Shown here: piece after piece, positions 24,992 to 39,422 of the stretch
Layout: each line of letters opens with the position of its first letter
Position numbering within the stretch: the stretch's first letter is position 1
From: Auanema rhodensis
Lineage: Eukaryota; Nematoda; Chromadorea; Rhabditida; Rhabditidae
Length of the DNA: 64,000 nt
Assembly (NCBI GenBank): GCA_964057225.1
Contig: OZ059895.1
Coordinates: 20,780,688 to 20,844,687 of the forward strand
Direction: 5' to 3'
The notes under the pieces: generated by a model
What the model was told of the DNA's origin: nothing
Seen by the model: the letters and a program-made list of their open reading frames with translations, nothing else
Databases searched by the model: none
Made by a program: the position numbers and the translations under genes

Positions 24992-27280
24992 TCTCTTCAC
25001 GTGAAAGATAAAGAGATGCGGTTTTCAAAATTAGATTCCTCATGTCCATATTAGTCTAAAAACGATTTTTTATTGATATTAATGCATGGTAACCATGACT
25101 TTAAAATTTACGTGAACTTTAATTTATGCTAATTAAGTGTACACATGATATGCACTTGGTATGTAACTCGCTTCACGTCAAAGATAAAGAGATGCGGTTT
25201 TCAAAATTAGATTCCCCATGTCCATTTTAGTCTAAAAACGAATTTTTATTGATATTGGTGGATGGTAACCATGACTTTAAAACTTACGTGAACTTCAATT
25301 TATGCTAATTAAGTGTACACGTGATGTGCACTTGGTATGTAACTCGCTTCACGTGAAAGATAAAGAGATGCGGTTTTCAAAATTAGATTCATCATGTCCA
25401 TATTAGCCTAAAAACAAATTTTTTATTGATATTGGTTCATGGTAACCATGACTTTGAAATTTACGTGAACTTTAATTTATGCTAATTAAGTGTACACGTG
25501 ATGTGCACTTGGTATGTAACTCGCTTCACGTGAAAGATAAAGAGATGCGGTTTTCAAAATTAGATTCCCCATGTCCATATTAGTCTAAACACAAATTTTC
25601 ATTGATATTGGTGCATGGTAACCATGACTTTGAAATTTACGTGAACTTTAATTTATGCTAATTAAGTGTACACGTGATGTGCACTTGGTATGTAACTCGC
25701 TTCACGTGAAAGATAAAAAGATGAGGTTTTCAAAATTAGATTCCACATGTCCATATTAGTCTAAAAACAAATTTTTATTAATATTGGTGCATGGTAACCA
25801 TGACTTTGAAATTTACGTGAACTTTAATTTATGCTAATTAAGTATACACATGATGTGCGCTTGGTATGTAACTCGCTTCACGTGAAAGATAAAGAGATGC
25901 GGTTTCCAAAATTAGATTCCCCATGTCCATATTAGTCTAAAAACAAATTTTTATTGATATTGGTGCATGGCAACCATGACTTTAAAATTTACGTGAACTT
26001 TAATTTATGCTAATTAAGTGTACACATGATGTGCACTTGGTATGTAACTCGCTTCACTCAAAGATAAAGAGATGCGGTTTTCAAAATTAGATTCCCCATG
26101 TCCATATTAGTCTAAAAACAATTTTTTATCAATATTGGTGCATGGTAACCATGACTTTGAAATTTACGTGAACTTTAATTTATGCTAATTAAGTGTACAC
26201 ATGATGTGCGCTTGGTATGTAACTCTCTTCACGTGAAAGATAAAGAGATGCGGTTTTCAAAATTAGATTCCTCATGTCCATATTAGTCTAAAAACGAATT
26301 TTTATTGATATTAATGCATGGTAACCATGACTTTAAAATTTACGTGAACTTTAATTTATGCTAATTAAGTGTACACATGATATGCACTTGGTATGTAACT
26401 CGCTTCACGTCAAAGATAAAGAGATGCGGTTTTCAAAATTAGATTCCCCATGTCCATTTTAGTCTAAAAACGAATTTTTATTGATATTGGTGGATGGTAA
26501 CCATGACTTTAAAACTTACGTGAACTTCAATTTATGCTAATTAAGTGTACACGTGATGTGCACTTGGTATGTAACTCGCTTCACGTGAAAGATAAAGAGA
26601 TGCGGTTTTCAAAATTAGATTCATCATGTCCATATTAGCCTAAAAACAAATTTTTTATTGATATTGGTGCATGGTAACCATGACTTTGAAATTTACGTGA
26701 ACTTTAATTTATGCTAATTAAGTGTACACATGATGTGCGCTTGGTATGTAACTCGCTTCACGTGAAAGATAAAGAGATGCGGTTTTCATAATTAGATTCC
26801 CCATTTCCATATTAGTCTAAAAACAAATTTTTATTAATATTGGTGCATGGTAACCATGACTTTGAAATTTACGTGAACTTTAATTTATGCTAATTAAGTG
26901 TACACATGATGTGCACTTGGTATGTAACTCGCTTCACGTGAAAGATGAAGAGATGCGGTTTTCAAAATTAGATTCCCCATGTCCATATTAGTCTAAAAAC
27001 AAATTTTTATTAATATTGGTGCATGATAACCATGACTTTGAAATTTACGTGAACTTTAATTTATGCTAATTAAGTGTACACATGATGTGCACTTGGTATG
27101 TAACTCGCTTCACGTGAAAGATAAAGAGATGCGGTTTTCCAAATTAGATTTCGCATGTCCATATTAGTCTAAAAACAAATTTTTATTGATATTGGTGCAT
27201 GGTAACCATGACTTTGAAATTTACGTGAACTTTAATTTATGCTAATTAAGTGTACACATGATGTGCACTTGGTATGTAAC
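24992..27280 (+). repeat. 13-monomer (2289 bp) unit, copy 2
   Basis: It repeats 22703-24991 with the same order and private changes. A difference is 'aacgatttttt' in its first monomer (24992) against 'aacgaattttt' in the first copy (22703). Its last monomer (27105) has ttttccaaatt and tcgcat and is the unrecombined relative of the hybrid that ends copy 1. Confidence 0.9.
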
Positions 27281-28160
27281 TCGCTTCACGTGAAAGATGA
27301 AGAGATGCGGTTTTCAAAATTAGATTCCTCATGTCCATATTAGTCTAAAAACGAATTTTTATTGATATTGATGCATGGTAACCATGACTTTGAAATTTAC
27401 GTGAACTTTAATTTATGCTAATTAAGTGTACACATGATGTGCACTTGGTATGTAACTCGCTTCACGTCACAGATAAAGAGATGCGGTTTTCAAAATTAGA
27501 TTCCCCATGTCCATATTAGTCTAAAAACGAATTTTTATTGATATTGGTGAATGGTAACCATGACTTTAAAATTTACGTGAACTTCAATTTATGCTAATTA
27601 AGTGTACACGTGATGTGCACTTGGTATGTAACTCGCTTCACGTGAAAGATAAAGGGATGCGGTTTTCAAAATTAGATTCCCCATGTCCATATTAGTCTAA
27701 AAACAAATTTTTATTGATATTGATGCATGGTAACCATGACTTTAAAATTTACGTGAACTTCAATTTATGCTAATTAAGTGTACACGTGATGTGCACTTGG
27801 TATGTAACTCGCTTCACGTGAAAGATGAAGAGATGCGGTTTTCAAAATTAGATTCCTCATGTCCATATTAGTCTAAAAACGAATTTTTATTGATATTGAT
27901 GCATGGTAACCATGACTTTGAAATTTACGTGAACTTTAATTTATGCTTATTAAGTGTACACGTGATGTGCACTTGGTATGTAACTCGCTTCACGTGAAAT
28001 ATAAAGGGATGCGGTTTTCAAAATTAGATTCCCCATGTCCATATTAGTCTAAAAACAAATTTTTATTGATATTGATGCATGGTAACCATGACTTTAAAAT
28101 TTACGTGAACTTCAATTTATGCTAATTAAGTGTACACGTGATGTGCACTTGGTATGTAAC
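27105..28160 (+). repeat. Six-monomer block (copies also at 29040-30095 and 30623-31678)
   Basis: The order is ttttccaaatt/tcgcat; gatgaag/cctcat/cgaattttt; 'cacgtcacag' with ggtgaatgg; aaaggg with gatgcatgg; gatgaag/cctcat with atgcttatt; gaaatataaaggg. It is found three times at offsets of 1935 and 1583 bp. Differences between copies are few, such as 'tagtttaaaaacg' near 31036 and 'attatgtgta' near 29182. The third copy ends in a hybrid (31503) with a gaaatataaaggg head and a tcgcat body. Confidence 0.87.
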
Positions 28161-28688
28161 TCGCTTCACGTGAAAGATAAAGGGATGCGGTTTTCAAAAT
28201 TAGATTCCCCATGTCCATATTAGTCTAAAAACAAATTTTTATTGATATTGATGCATGGTAACCATGACTTTAAAATTTACGTGAACTTCAATTTATGCTA
28301 ATTAAGTGTACACGTGATGTGCACTTGGTATGTAACTCGCTTCACGTGAAAGATGAAGAGATGCGGTTTTCAAAATTAGATTCCTCATGTCCATATTAGT
28401 CTAAAAACGAATTTTTATTGATATTGATGCATGGTAACCATGACTTTGAAATTTACGTGAACTTTAATTTATGCTTATTAAGTGTACACGTGATGTGCAC
28501 TTGGTATGTAACTCGCTTCACGTGAAATATAAAGGGATGCGGTTTTCAAAATTAGATTCCCCATGTCCATATTAGTCTAAAAACAAACTTTTATTGATAT
28601 TGGTGCATGGTAACCATGACTTTAAAATTTACGTGAACTTTAATTTATGCTAATTAAGTGTACACATGATGTGCACTTGGTATGTAAC
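27633..28688 (+). repeat. Three-monomer (528 bp) tandem duplication
   Basis: The trio aaaggg; gatgaag/cctcat/atgcttatt; gaaatataaaggg occurs at 27633-28160 and at 28161-28688. The members at 27985 and 28513 differ: 28513 has 'caaacttttatt' and ggtgcatgg, the form also found at 29920. So the six-monomer block was enlarged by one trio in this copy. Confidence 0.82.
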
Positions 28689-31600
28689 TCGCTTCACGTG
28701 AAAGATAAAGAGATGCGGTTTTCAAAATAGATTCCCCATTTCCATATTAGTCTAAAAACAAATTTTTATTAATATTGGTGCATGGTAACCATGACTTTGA
28801 AATTTACGTGAACTTTAATTTATGCTAATTAAGTGTACACATGATGTGCACTTGGTATGTAACTCGCTTCACGTGAAAGATGAAGAGATGCGGTTTTCAA
28901 AATTAGATTCCCCATGTCCATATTAGTCTAAAAACAAATTTTTATTAATATTGGTGCATGATAACCATGACTTTGAAATTTACGTGAACTTTAATTTATG
29001 CTAATTAAGTGTACACATGATGTGCACTTGGTATGTAACTCGCTTCACGTGAAAGATAAAGAGATGCGGTTTTCCAAATTAGATTTCGCATGTCCATATT
29101 AGTCTAAAAACAAATTTTTATTGATATTGGTGCATGGTAACCATGACTTTGAAATTTACGTGAACTTTAATTTATGCTAATTATGTGTACACATGATGTG
29201 CACTTGGTATGTAACTCGCTTCACGTGAAAGATGAAGAGATGCGGTTTTCAAAATTAGATTCCTCATGTCCATATTAGTCTAAAAACGAATTTTTATTGA
29301 TATTGATGCATGGTAACCATGACTTTGAAATTTACGTGAACTTTAATTTATGCTAATTAAGTGTACACATGATGTGCACTTGGTATGTAACTCGCTTCAC
29401 GTCACAGATAAAGAGATGCGGTTTTCAAAATTAGATTCCCCATGTCCATATTAGTCTAAAAACGAATTTTTATTGATATTGGTGAATGGTAACCATGACT
29501 TTAAAATTTACGTGAACTTCAATTTATGCTAATTAAGTGTACACGTGATGTGCACTTGGTATGTAACTCGCTTCACGTGAAAGATAAAGGGATGCGGTTT
29601 TCAAAATTAGATTCCCCATGTCCATATTAGTCTAAAAACAAATTTTTATTGATATTGATGCATGGTAACCATGACTTTAAAATTTACGTGAACTTCAATT
29701 TATGCTAATTAAGTGTACACGTGATGTGCACTTGGTATGTAACTCGCTTCACGTGAAAGATGAAGAGATGCGGTTTTCAAAATTAGATTCCTCATGTCCA
29801 TATTAGTCTAAAAACGAATTTTTATTGATATTGATGCATGGTAACCATGACTTTGAAATTTACGTGAACTTTAATTTATGCTTATTAAGTGTACACGTGA
29901 TGTGCACTTGGTATGTAACTCGCTTCACGTGAAATATAAAGGGATGCGGTTTTCAAAATTAGATTCCCCATGTCCATATTAGTCTAAAAACAAACTTTTA
30001 TTGATATTGGTGCATGGTAACCATGACTTTAAAATTTACGTGAACTTTAATTTATGCTAATTAAGTGTACACATGATGTGCACTTGGTATGTAACTCGCT
30101 TCACGTGAAAGATAAAGAGATGCGGTTTTCAAAATAGATTCCCCATTTCCATATTAGTCTAAAAACAAATTTTTATTGATATTGGTGCATGGCAACCATG
30201 ACTTTGAAATTTACGTGAACTTTAATTTATGCTTATTAAGTGTACACGTGATGTGCACTTGGTATGTAACTCGCTTCACGTGAAAGATGAAGAGATGCGG
30301 TTTTCAAAATTAGATTCCCCATGTCCATATTAGTCTAAAAACAAATTTTTGTTGATATTGGTGGATGGTAACCATGACTTTGAAATTTACGTGAACTTTA
30401 ATTTATGCTAATTAAGTGTACACATGATGTGCACTTGGTATGTAACTCGCTTCAAGTCAAAGATAAAGAGATGCGGTTTTCAAAATTAGATTCCCCATGT
30501 CCATATTAGTCTAAAAACAAATTTTTATTAATATTGGTGCATGGTAACCATGACTTTGAAATTTACGTGAACTTTAATTTATGCTAATTAAGTGTACACA
30601 TGATGTGCACTTGGTATGTAACTCGCTTCACGTGAAAGATAAAGAGATGCGGTTTTCCAAATTAGATTTCGCATGTCCATATTAGTCTAAAAACAAATTT
30701 TTATTGATATTGGTGCATGGTAACCATGACTTTGAAATTTACGTGAACTTTAATTTATGCTAATTAAGTGTACACATGATGTGCACTTGGTATGTAACTC
30801 GCTTCACGTGAAAGATGAAGAGATGCGGTTTTCAAAATTAGATTCCTCATGTCCATATTAGTCTAAAAACGAATTTTTATTGATATTGATGCATGGTAAC
30901 CATGACTTTGAAATTTACGTGAACTTTAATTTATGCTAATTAAGTGTACACATGATGTGCACTTGGTATGTAACTCGCTTCACGTCACAGATAAAGAGAT
31001 GCGGTTTTCAAAATTAGATTCCCCATGTCCATATTAGTTTAAAAACGAATTTTTATTGATATTGGTGAATGGTAACCATGACTTTAAAATTTACGTGAAC
31101 TTCAATTTATGCTAATTAAGTGTACACGTGATGTGCACTTGGTATGTAACTCGCTTCACGTGAAAGATAAAGGGATGCGGTTTTCAAAATTAGATTCCCC
31201 ATGTCCATATTAGTCTAAAAACAAATTTTTATTGATATTGATGCATGGTAACCATGACTTTAAAATTTACGTGAACTTCAATTTATGCTAATTAAGTGTA
31301 CACGTGATGTGCACTTGGTATGTAACTCGCTTCACGTGAAAGATGAAGAGATGCGGTTTTCAAAATTAGATTCCTCATGTCCATATTAGTCTAAAAACGA
31401 ATTTTTATTGATATTGATGCATGGTAACCATGACTTTGAAATTTACGTGAACTTTAATTTATGCTTATTAAGTGTACACGTGATGTGCACTTGGTATGTA
31501 ACTCGCTTCACGTGAAATATAAAGGGATGCGGTTTTCAAAATTAGATTTCGCATGTCCATATTAGTCTAAAAACAAATTTTTATTGATATTGGTGCATGG

Positions 31601-34600
31601 TAACCATGACTTTGAAATTTACGTGAACTTTAATTTATGCTAATTAAGTGTACACATGATGTGCACTTGGTATGTAACTCGCTTCACGTGAAAGATAAAG
31701 AGATGCGGTTTTCATAATTAGATTCCCCATTTCCATATTAGTCTAAAAACAAATTTTTAGTAATATTGGTGCATGGTAACCATGACTTTGAAATTTACGT
31801 GAACTTTAATTTATGCTAATTAAGTGTACACATGATGTGCACTTGGTATGTAACTCGCTTCACGTGAAAGATGAAGAGATGCGGTTTTCAAAATTAGATT
31901 CCCCATGTCCATATTAGTCTAAAAACAAATTTTTATTAATATTGGTGCATGGTAACCATGACTTTGAAATTTACGTGAACTTTAATTTATGCTAATTAAG
32001 TGTACACATGATGTGCACTTGGTATGTAACTCGCTTCACGTGAAAGATAAAGAGATGCGGTTTTCCAAATTAGATTTCGCATGTCCATATTAGTCTAAAA
32101 ACAAATTTTTATTGATATTGGTGCATGGTAACCATGACTTTGAAATTTACGTGAACTTTAATTTATGCTAATTAAGTGTACACATGATGTGCACTTGGTA
32201 TGTAACTCGCTTCACGTGAAAGATGAAGAGATGCGGTTTTCAAAATTAGATTCCTCATGTCCATATTAGTCTAAAAACGAATTTTTATTGATATTGGTGC
32301 ATGGTAACCATGACTTTGAAATTTACGTGAACTTTAATTCATGTTTATTAAGTGTACACGTGATGTGCACTTGGTATGTAACTCGCTTCACGTGAAAGAT
32401 AAAGAGATGCGGTTTTCAAAATTAGATTCCCCATTTCCATATTAGTCTAAAAACAAATTTTTATTGATATTGGTGCATGGCAACCATGACTTTAAAATTT
32501 ACGTGAACTTTTATTTATGCTAATTAAGTGTACACATGATGTGCACTTGGTATGTAACTCGTTTCACGTCAAAGATAAAGAGATGCGGTTTTCAAAATTG
32601 GATTCCCCATGTCCATATTAGTCTAAAAACAAATTTTTATTAATATTGGTGCATGGTAACCATGACTTTGAAATTTACGTGAACTTTAATTTATGCTAAT
32701 TAAGTGTACACATGATGTGCGCTTGGTATGTAACTCGTTTCACGTCAAAGATAAAGAGATGCGGTTTTCAAAATTGGATTCCCCATGTCCATATTAGTCT
32801 AAAAACAAATTTTTATTAATATTGGTGCATGGTAACCATGACTTTGAAATTTACGTGAACTTTAATTTATGCTAATTAAGTGTACACATGATGTGCGCTT
32901 GGTATGTAACTCGCTTCACGTGAAAGATAAAGAGATGCGGTTTTCAAAATTAGATTCCCCATTTCCATATTAGTCTAAAAACAAATTTTTATTAATATTG
33001 GTGCATGGTAACCATGACTTTGAAATTTACGTGAACTTTAATTTATGCTAATTAAGTGTACACATGATGTGCACTTGGTATGTAACTCGTTTCACGTCAA
33101 AGATGAAGAGATGCGGTTTTCAAAATTGGATTCCCCATGTCTATATTAGTCTAAAAACAAATTTTTATTAATATTGGTGCATGGTAACCATGACTTTGAA
33201 ATTTACGTGAACTTTAATTTATGCTAATTAAGTGTACACATGATGTGCACTTGGTATGTAACTCGCTTCACGTGAAAGATGAAGAGATGCGGTTTTCAAA
33301 ATTAGATTCCCCATGTCCATATTAGTCTAAAAACAAATTTTTATTAATATTGGTGCATGGCAACCATGACTTTAAAATTTACGTGAACTTTAATTTATGC
33401 TAATTAAGTGTACACATGATGTGCACTTGGTATGTAACTCGCTTCACGTGAAAGATAAAGAGATGCGGTTTTCAAAATAGATTCCCCATTCCCATATTAG
33501 TCTAAAAACAAATTTTTATTGATATTGGTGCATGGCAACCATGACTTTAAAATTTACGTGAACTTTAATTTATGCTAATTAAGTGTACACATGATGTGCA
33601 CTTGGTATGTAACTCGCTTCACGTCAAAGATAAAGAGAAGAGGTTTTCAAAATTAGATTCCCCATGTCAATATTAGTCTAAAAACAAATTTTTATTAATA
33701 TTGGTGCATGGTAACCATGACTTTGAAATTTACGTGAACTTTAATTTATGCTAATTAAGTGTACACATGATGTGCGCTTGGTATGTAACTCGCTTCACGT
33801 GAAAGATAAAGAGATGCGGTTTTCATAATTAGATTCCTCATTTCCATATTAGTCTAAAAACAAATTTTTATTAATATTGGTGCATGGTAACCATGACTTT
33901 GAAATTTACGTGAACTTTAATTTATGCTAATTAAGTGTACACATGATGTGCACTTGGTATGTAACTCGCTTCACGTGAAAGATGAAGAGATGCGGTTTTC
34001 AAAATTAGATTCCCCATGTCCATATTAGTCTAAAAACAAATTTTTATTAATATTGGTGCATGGTAACCATGACTTTGAAATTTACGTGAACTTTAATTTA
34101 TGCTAATTAAGTGTACACATGATGTGCACTTGGTATGTAACTCGCTTCACGTGAAAGATAAAGAGATGCGGTTTTCCAAATTAGATTTCGCATGTCCATA
34201 TTAGTCTAAAAACAAATTTTTATTGATATTGGTGCATGGTAACCATGACTTTGAAATTTACGTGAACTTTAATTTATGCTAATTAAGTGTACACATGATG
34301 TGCACTCGGTATGTAACTCGCTTCACGTGAAAGATGAAGAGATGCGGTTTTCAAAATTAGATTCCTCATGTCCATATTAGTCTAAAAACGAATTTTTATT
34401 GATATTGGTGCATGGTAACCATGACTTTGAAATTTACGTGAACTTTAATTTATGCTTATTAAGTGTACACGTGATGTGCACTTGGTATGTAACTCGCTTA
34501 ACGTGAAATATAAAGGAATGCGGTTTTCAAAATTAGATTCCCCATGTCCATATTAGTCTAAAAACAAATTTTTATTGATATTGGTGCATGGTAACCATGA

Positions 34601-34669
34601 CTTTAAAATTTACGTGAACTTTAATTTATGCTAATTAAGTGTACACATGATGTGCACTTGGTATGTAAC

Positions 34670-36429
34670 TCGCTTCACGTCAAAGATAAAGAGATGCGGT
34701 TTTCAAAATTAGATTCCCCATGTCCATATTAGTCTAAAAACAAATTTTTATTAATATTGGTGCATGGTAACCATGACTTTGAAATTTACGTGAAGTTTAA
34801 TTTATGCTTATTAAGTGTACACGTGATGTGCACTTGGTATGTAACTCGCTTCACGTGAAATATAAAGGGATGCGGTTTTCAAAATTAGATTCCCCATGTC
34901 CATATTAGTCTAAAAACAAATTTTTATTGATATTGGTGCATGGTAACCATGACTTTGAAATTAACGTGAACTTTAATTTATGCTAATTAAGTGTACACAT
35001 GATGTGCACTTGGTATGTAACTCGCTTCACGTCAAAGATAAAGAGATGCGGTTTTCAAAATTAGATTCCCCATGTCCATATTAGTCTAAAAACAAATTTT
35101 TATTAATATTGGTGCATGGTAACCATGACTTTGAAATTTACGTGAACTTTAATTTATGCTAATTAAGTGTACACGTGATGTGCACTTGGTATTTAACTCG
35201 CTTCACGTGAAAGATAAAGAGATGCGGTTTTCAAAATTAGATTCCCCATGTCCATATTAGTCTAAACACAAATTTTTATTGATATTGGTGCATGGTAACC
35301 ATGACTTTGAAATTTACGTGAACTTTAATTTATGCTAATTAAGTGTACACGTGATGTGCTCTTGGTATGTAACTCGCTTCACGTGAAAGATAAAGAGATG
35401 CGGTTTTCAAAATTAGATTCCCCATTTCCATATTAGTCAAAAAACAAATTTTTATTGATATTGGTGCATGGCAACCATGACTTTAAAATTTACGTGAACT
35501 TTAATTTATGCTAATTAAGTGTACACATGATGTGCACTTGGTATGTAACTCGCTTCACGTCAAAGATAAAGAGATGCGGTTTTCAAAATTAGATTCCCCA
35601 TGTCCATATTAGTCTAAAAACAAATTTTTATTGATATTGGTGCATGGTAACCATGACTTTAAAATTTACGTGAACTTTAATTTATGCTAATTAAGTGTAC
35701 ACATGATGTGCACTTGGTATGTAACTCGCTTCACGTCAAAGATAAAGAGATGCGGTTTTCAAAATTAGATTCCCCATGTCCATATTAGTCTAAAAACAAA
35801 TTTTTATTAATATTGGTGCATGGTAACCATGACTTTGAAATTTACGTGAAGTTTAATTTATGCTTATTAAGTGTACACGTGATGTGCACTTGGTATGTAA
35901 CTCGCTTCACGTGAAATATAAAGGGATGCGGTTTTCAAAATTAGATTCCCCATGTCCATATTAGTCTAAAAACAAATTTTTATTGATATTGGTGCATGGT
36001 AACCATGACTTTGAAATTAACGTGAACTTTAATTTATGCTAATTAAGTGTACACATGATGTGCACTTGGTATGTAACTCGCTTCACGTCAAAGATAAAGA
36101 GATGCGGTTTTCAAAATTAGATTCCCCATGTCCATATTAGTCTAAAAACAAATTTTTATTAATATTGGTGCATGGTAACCATGACTTTGAAATTTACGTG
36201 AACTTTAATTTATGCTAATTAAGTGTACACGTGATGTGCACTTGGTATTTAACTCGCTTCACGTGAAAGATAAAGAGATGCGGTTTTCAAAATTAGATTC
36301 CCCATGTCCATATTAGTCTAAACACAAATTTTTATTGATATTGGTGCATGGTAACCATGACTTTGAAATTTACGTGAACTTTAATTTATGCTAATTAAGT
36401 GTACACGTGATGTGCTCTTGGTATGTAAC
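34670..36429 (+). repeat. Six-monomer (1056 bp) tandem duplication
   Basis: Monomers at 34670, 34846, 35022 and 35198 match those at 35726, 35902, 36078 and 36254. Rare changes are shared: 'gtgaagttta', 'aattaacgtg', 'ggtatttaac' and 'gatgtgctc'. The monomer at 35550 has a consensus cacgtc head with the tattgat/tttaaa tail of 34494, and looks like the junction. After 36429 the copies differ. Confidence 0.88.
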
Positions 36430-36605
36430 TCGCTTCACGTCAAAGATAAAGAGATGCGGTTTTCAAAATTAGATTCCCCATGTCCATATTAGTCTAAAAA
36501 CAAATTTTTATTAATATTGGTGCATGGTAACCATGACTTTGAAATTTACGTGAACTTTAATTTATGCTAATTAAGTGTACACATGATGTGCGCTTGGTAT
36601 GTAAC

Positions 36606-37837
36606 TCGCTTCACGTGAAAGATAAAGAGATGCGGTTTTCAAAATTAGATTCCCCATTTCCATATTAGTCTAAAAACAAATTTTTATTGATATTGGTGCA
36701 TGGCAACCATGACTTTAAAATTTACGTGAACTTTAATTTATGCTAATTAAGTGTACACATGATGTGCACTTGGTATGTAACTCGTTTCACGTCAAAGATA
36801 AAGAGATGCGGTTTTCAAAATTGGATTCCCCATGTCCATATTAGTCTAAAAACAAATTTTTATTAATATTGATGCATGGTAACCATGACTTTGAAATTTA
36901 CGTGAACTTTAATTTATGCTAATTAAGTGTACACATGATGTGCACTTGGTATGTAACTCGCTTCACGTGAAATATAAAGGGATGCGGTTTTCAAAATTAG
37001 ATTCCCCATGTCCATATTAGTCTAAACACAAATTTTTATTGATATTGGTGCATGGTAACCATGACTTTGAAATTTACGTGAACTTTAATTTATGCTAATT
37101 AAGTGTACACGTGATGTGCACTTGGTATGTAACTCGCTTCACGTGAAAGATAAAGAGATGCGGTTTTCAAAATTAGATTCCCCATTTCCATATTAGTCAA
37201 AAAACAAATTTTTATTGATATTGGTGCATGGCAACCATGACTTTAAAATTTACGTGAACTTTAATTTATGCTAATTAAGTGTACACATGATGTGCACTTG
37301 GTATGTAACTCGCTTCACGTCAAAGATAAAGAGATGCGGTTTTCAAAATTAGATTCCCCATGTCCATATTAGTCTAAACACAAATTTTTATTAATATTGG
37401 TGCATGGTAACCATGACTTTGAAATTTACGTGAACTTTAATTTATGCTGATTAAGTGTACACATGATGTGCGCTTGGTATGTAACTCGCTTCACGTGAAA
37501 GATAAAGAGATGCGGTTTTCAAAATTAGATTCCCCATTTCCATATTAGTCTAAAAACAAATTTTTATTGATATTGGTGCATGGCAACCATGACTTTAAAA
37601 TTTACGTGAACTTTAATTTATGCTAATTAAGTGTACACATGATGTGCACTTGGTATGTAACTCGTTTCACGTCAAAGATAAAGAGATGCGGTTTTCAAAA
37701 TTGGATTCCCCATGTCCATATTAGTCTAAAAACAAATTTTTATTAATATTGATGCATGGTAACCATGACTTTGAAATTTACGTGAACTTTAATTTATGCT
37801 AATTAAGTGTACACATGATGTGCACTTGGTATGTAAC
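36606..37837 (+). repeat. Two-monomer pair repeated 880 bp apart
   Basis: The pair ccccatttcc/gcaacc plus cgtttcacgtc/ttggattcccc with 'attaatattgatg' lies at 36606-36957 and 37486-37837. Between them is a gaaatataaaggg/taaacac hybrid (36958), a monomer with 'tagtcaaaaaac' (37134, also at 35374), and one with 'atgctgatt' (37310). The five-monomer interval points to a further duplication that reused monomers of the preceding block. Confidence 0.8.
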
Positions 37838-38189
37838 TCGCTTCACGTCAAAGATAAAGAGATGCGGTTTTCAAAATTAGATTCCCCATGTCCATATTAG
37901 TCTAAAAACAAATTTTTATTGATATTGGTGCATGGTAACCATGACTTTGAAATTTACGTGAACTTTAATTTATGCTAATTAAGTGTACACATGATGTGCG
38001 CTTGGTATGTAACTCGCTTCACGTCAAAGATAAAGAGATGCGGTTTTCAAAATTAGATTCCCCATGTCCATATTAGTCTAAAAACAAATTTTTATTGATA
38101 TTGGTGCATGGTAACCATGACTTTGAAATTTACGTGAACTTTAATTTATGCTAATTAAGTGTACACATGATGTGCACTTGGTATGTAAC

Positions 38190-39246
38190 TCGCTTCAAGT
38201 GAAAGATAAAGAGATGCGCTTTTCAAAATTAGATTTCGCATGTCCATATTAGTCTAAAAACAAATTTTTATTGATATTGGTGCATGGTAACCATGACTTT
38301 AAAATTTACGTGAACTTTAATTTATGCTAATTAAGTGTACACATGATGTGCACTTGGTATGTAACTCGCTTCACGTCAAAGATAAAGAGATGCGGTTTTC
38401 AAAATTAGATTCCCCATGTCCATATTAGTCTAAAAACAAATTTTTATGAATATTGGTGCATGGTAACCATGACTTTGAAATTTACGTGAACTTTAATTTA
38501 TGCTAATTAAGTGTACACATGATGTGCACTTGGTATGTAACTCGCTTCACGTCAAAGATAAAGAGATGCGGTTTTGAAAATTAGATTCCCCATGTCCATA
38601 TTAGTCTAAAAACAAATTTTTATTAATATTGGTGCATGGTAACCATGACTTTGAAATTTACGTGAACTTTAATTTATGCTAATTAAGTGTACACATGATG
38701 TGCACTTGGTATGTAACTCGCTTCACGTCAAAGATAAAGAGATGCGGTTTTCAAAATTAGATTCCCCATGTCCATATTAGTCTAAAAACAATTTTTTATC
38801 AATATTGGTGCATGGTAACCATGACTTTGAAATTTACGTGAACTTTAATTTTTGCTAATTAAGTGTACACATGATGTGCACTTGGTATGTAACTCGCTTC
38901 ACGTCAAAGATAAAGAGATGCGGTTTTCAAAATTAGATTCCCCATGTCCATATTAGTCTAAAAACAAATTTTTATTAATATTGGTGCATGGTAACCATGA
39001 CTTTGAAATTTACGTGAACTTTAATTTATGCTAATTAAGTGTACACATGATGTGCACTTGGTATGTAACTCGCTTCAAGTGAAAGATAAAGAGATGCGGT
39101 TTTCAAAATTAGATTTCGCATGTCCATAATCAGTCTAAAAACAAATTTTTATTGATATTGGTGCATGGTAACCATGACTTTAAAATTTACGTGAACTTTA
39201 ATTTATGCTAATTAAGTGTACACATGATGTGCACTTGGTATGTAAC
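38190..39246 (+). repeat. Recurrent six-monomer module (also 3873-4928, 44173-45228, 55257-56312)
   Basis: The order is caagtg/gcgc/tcgcat; tatgaat; ttttgaaaatt; caattttttatcaat with atttttgc; consensus; caagtg/gcgg/tcgcat. It is present four times across 52 kb, always in the same order. This copy is 1057 bp because of the insertion in 'ccataatcagtct' near 39127. The 44349 member has a private 'aaatgtttatgaat'. A truncated form (tatgaat, ttttg, tatcaat) is at 63351-63878. Confidence 0.9.
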
Positions 39247-39422
39247 TCGCTTCACGTCAAAGATAAAGAGATGCGGTTTTCAAAATTAGATTCCCCATGT
39301 CCATATTAGTCTAAAAACAATTTTTTATCAATATTGGTGCATGGTAACCATGACTTTGAAATTTACGTGAACTTTAATTTATGCTAATTAAGTGTACAAA
39401 TGATGTGCGCTTGGTATGTAAC

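Larger units (their letters stand above)
24464..38013 (+). repeat. Middle domain: divergent monomer subfamily
   Basis: Here monomers carry variants that are absent or rare on either side: 'gatgaag', 'aaaggg', 'gaaatataaaggg', 'ccccatttcc', 'ttttcataatt', 'ttttccaaatt', 'atgcttatt', 'cgtttcacgtc' with 'ttggattcccc', and 'gatgcatgg'. The cacgtg head dominates to about 34.6 kb. A basic four-monomer series (ccccatttcc, gatgaag, ttttccaaatt/tcgcat, gatgaag/cctcat) starts at 26753, 28689, 31679 and 33790. The cactc deletion is absent after 26049 until 42415. The domain is flanked on both sides by related left-type monomers. Confidence 0.85.

Noticed and set aside
39070-39246. Foreign insertion near 39127
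   Set aside because: It is only a one-base gain within 'ccataatcagtct' in an otherwise ordinary monomer.
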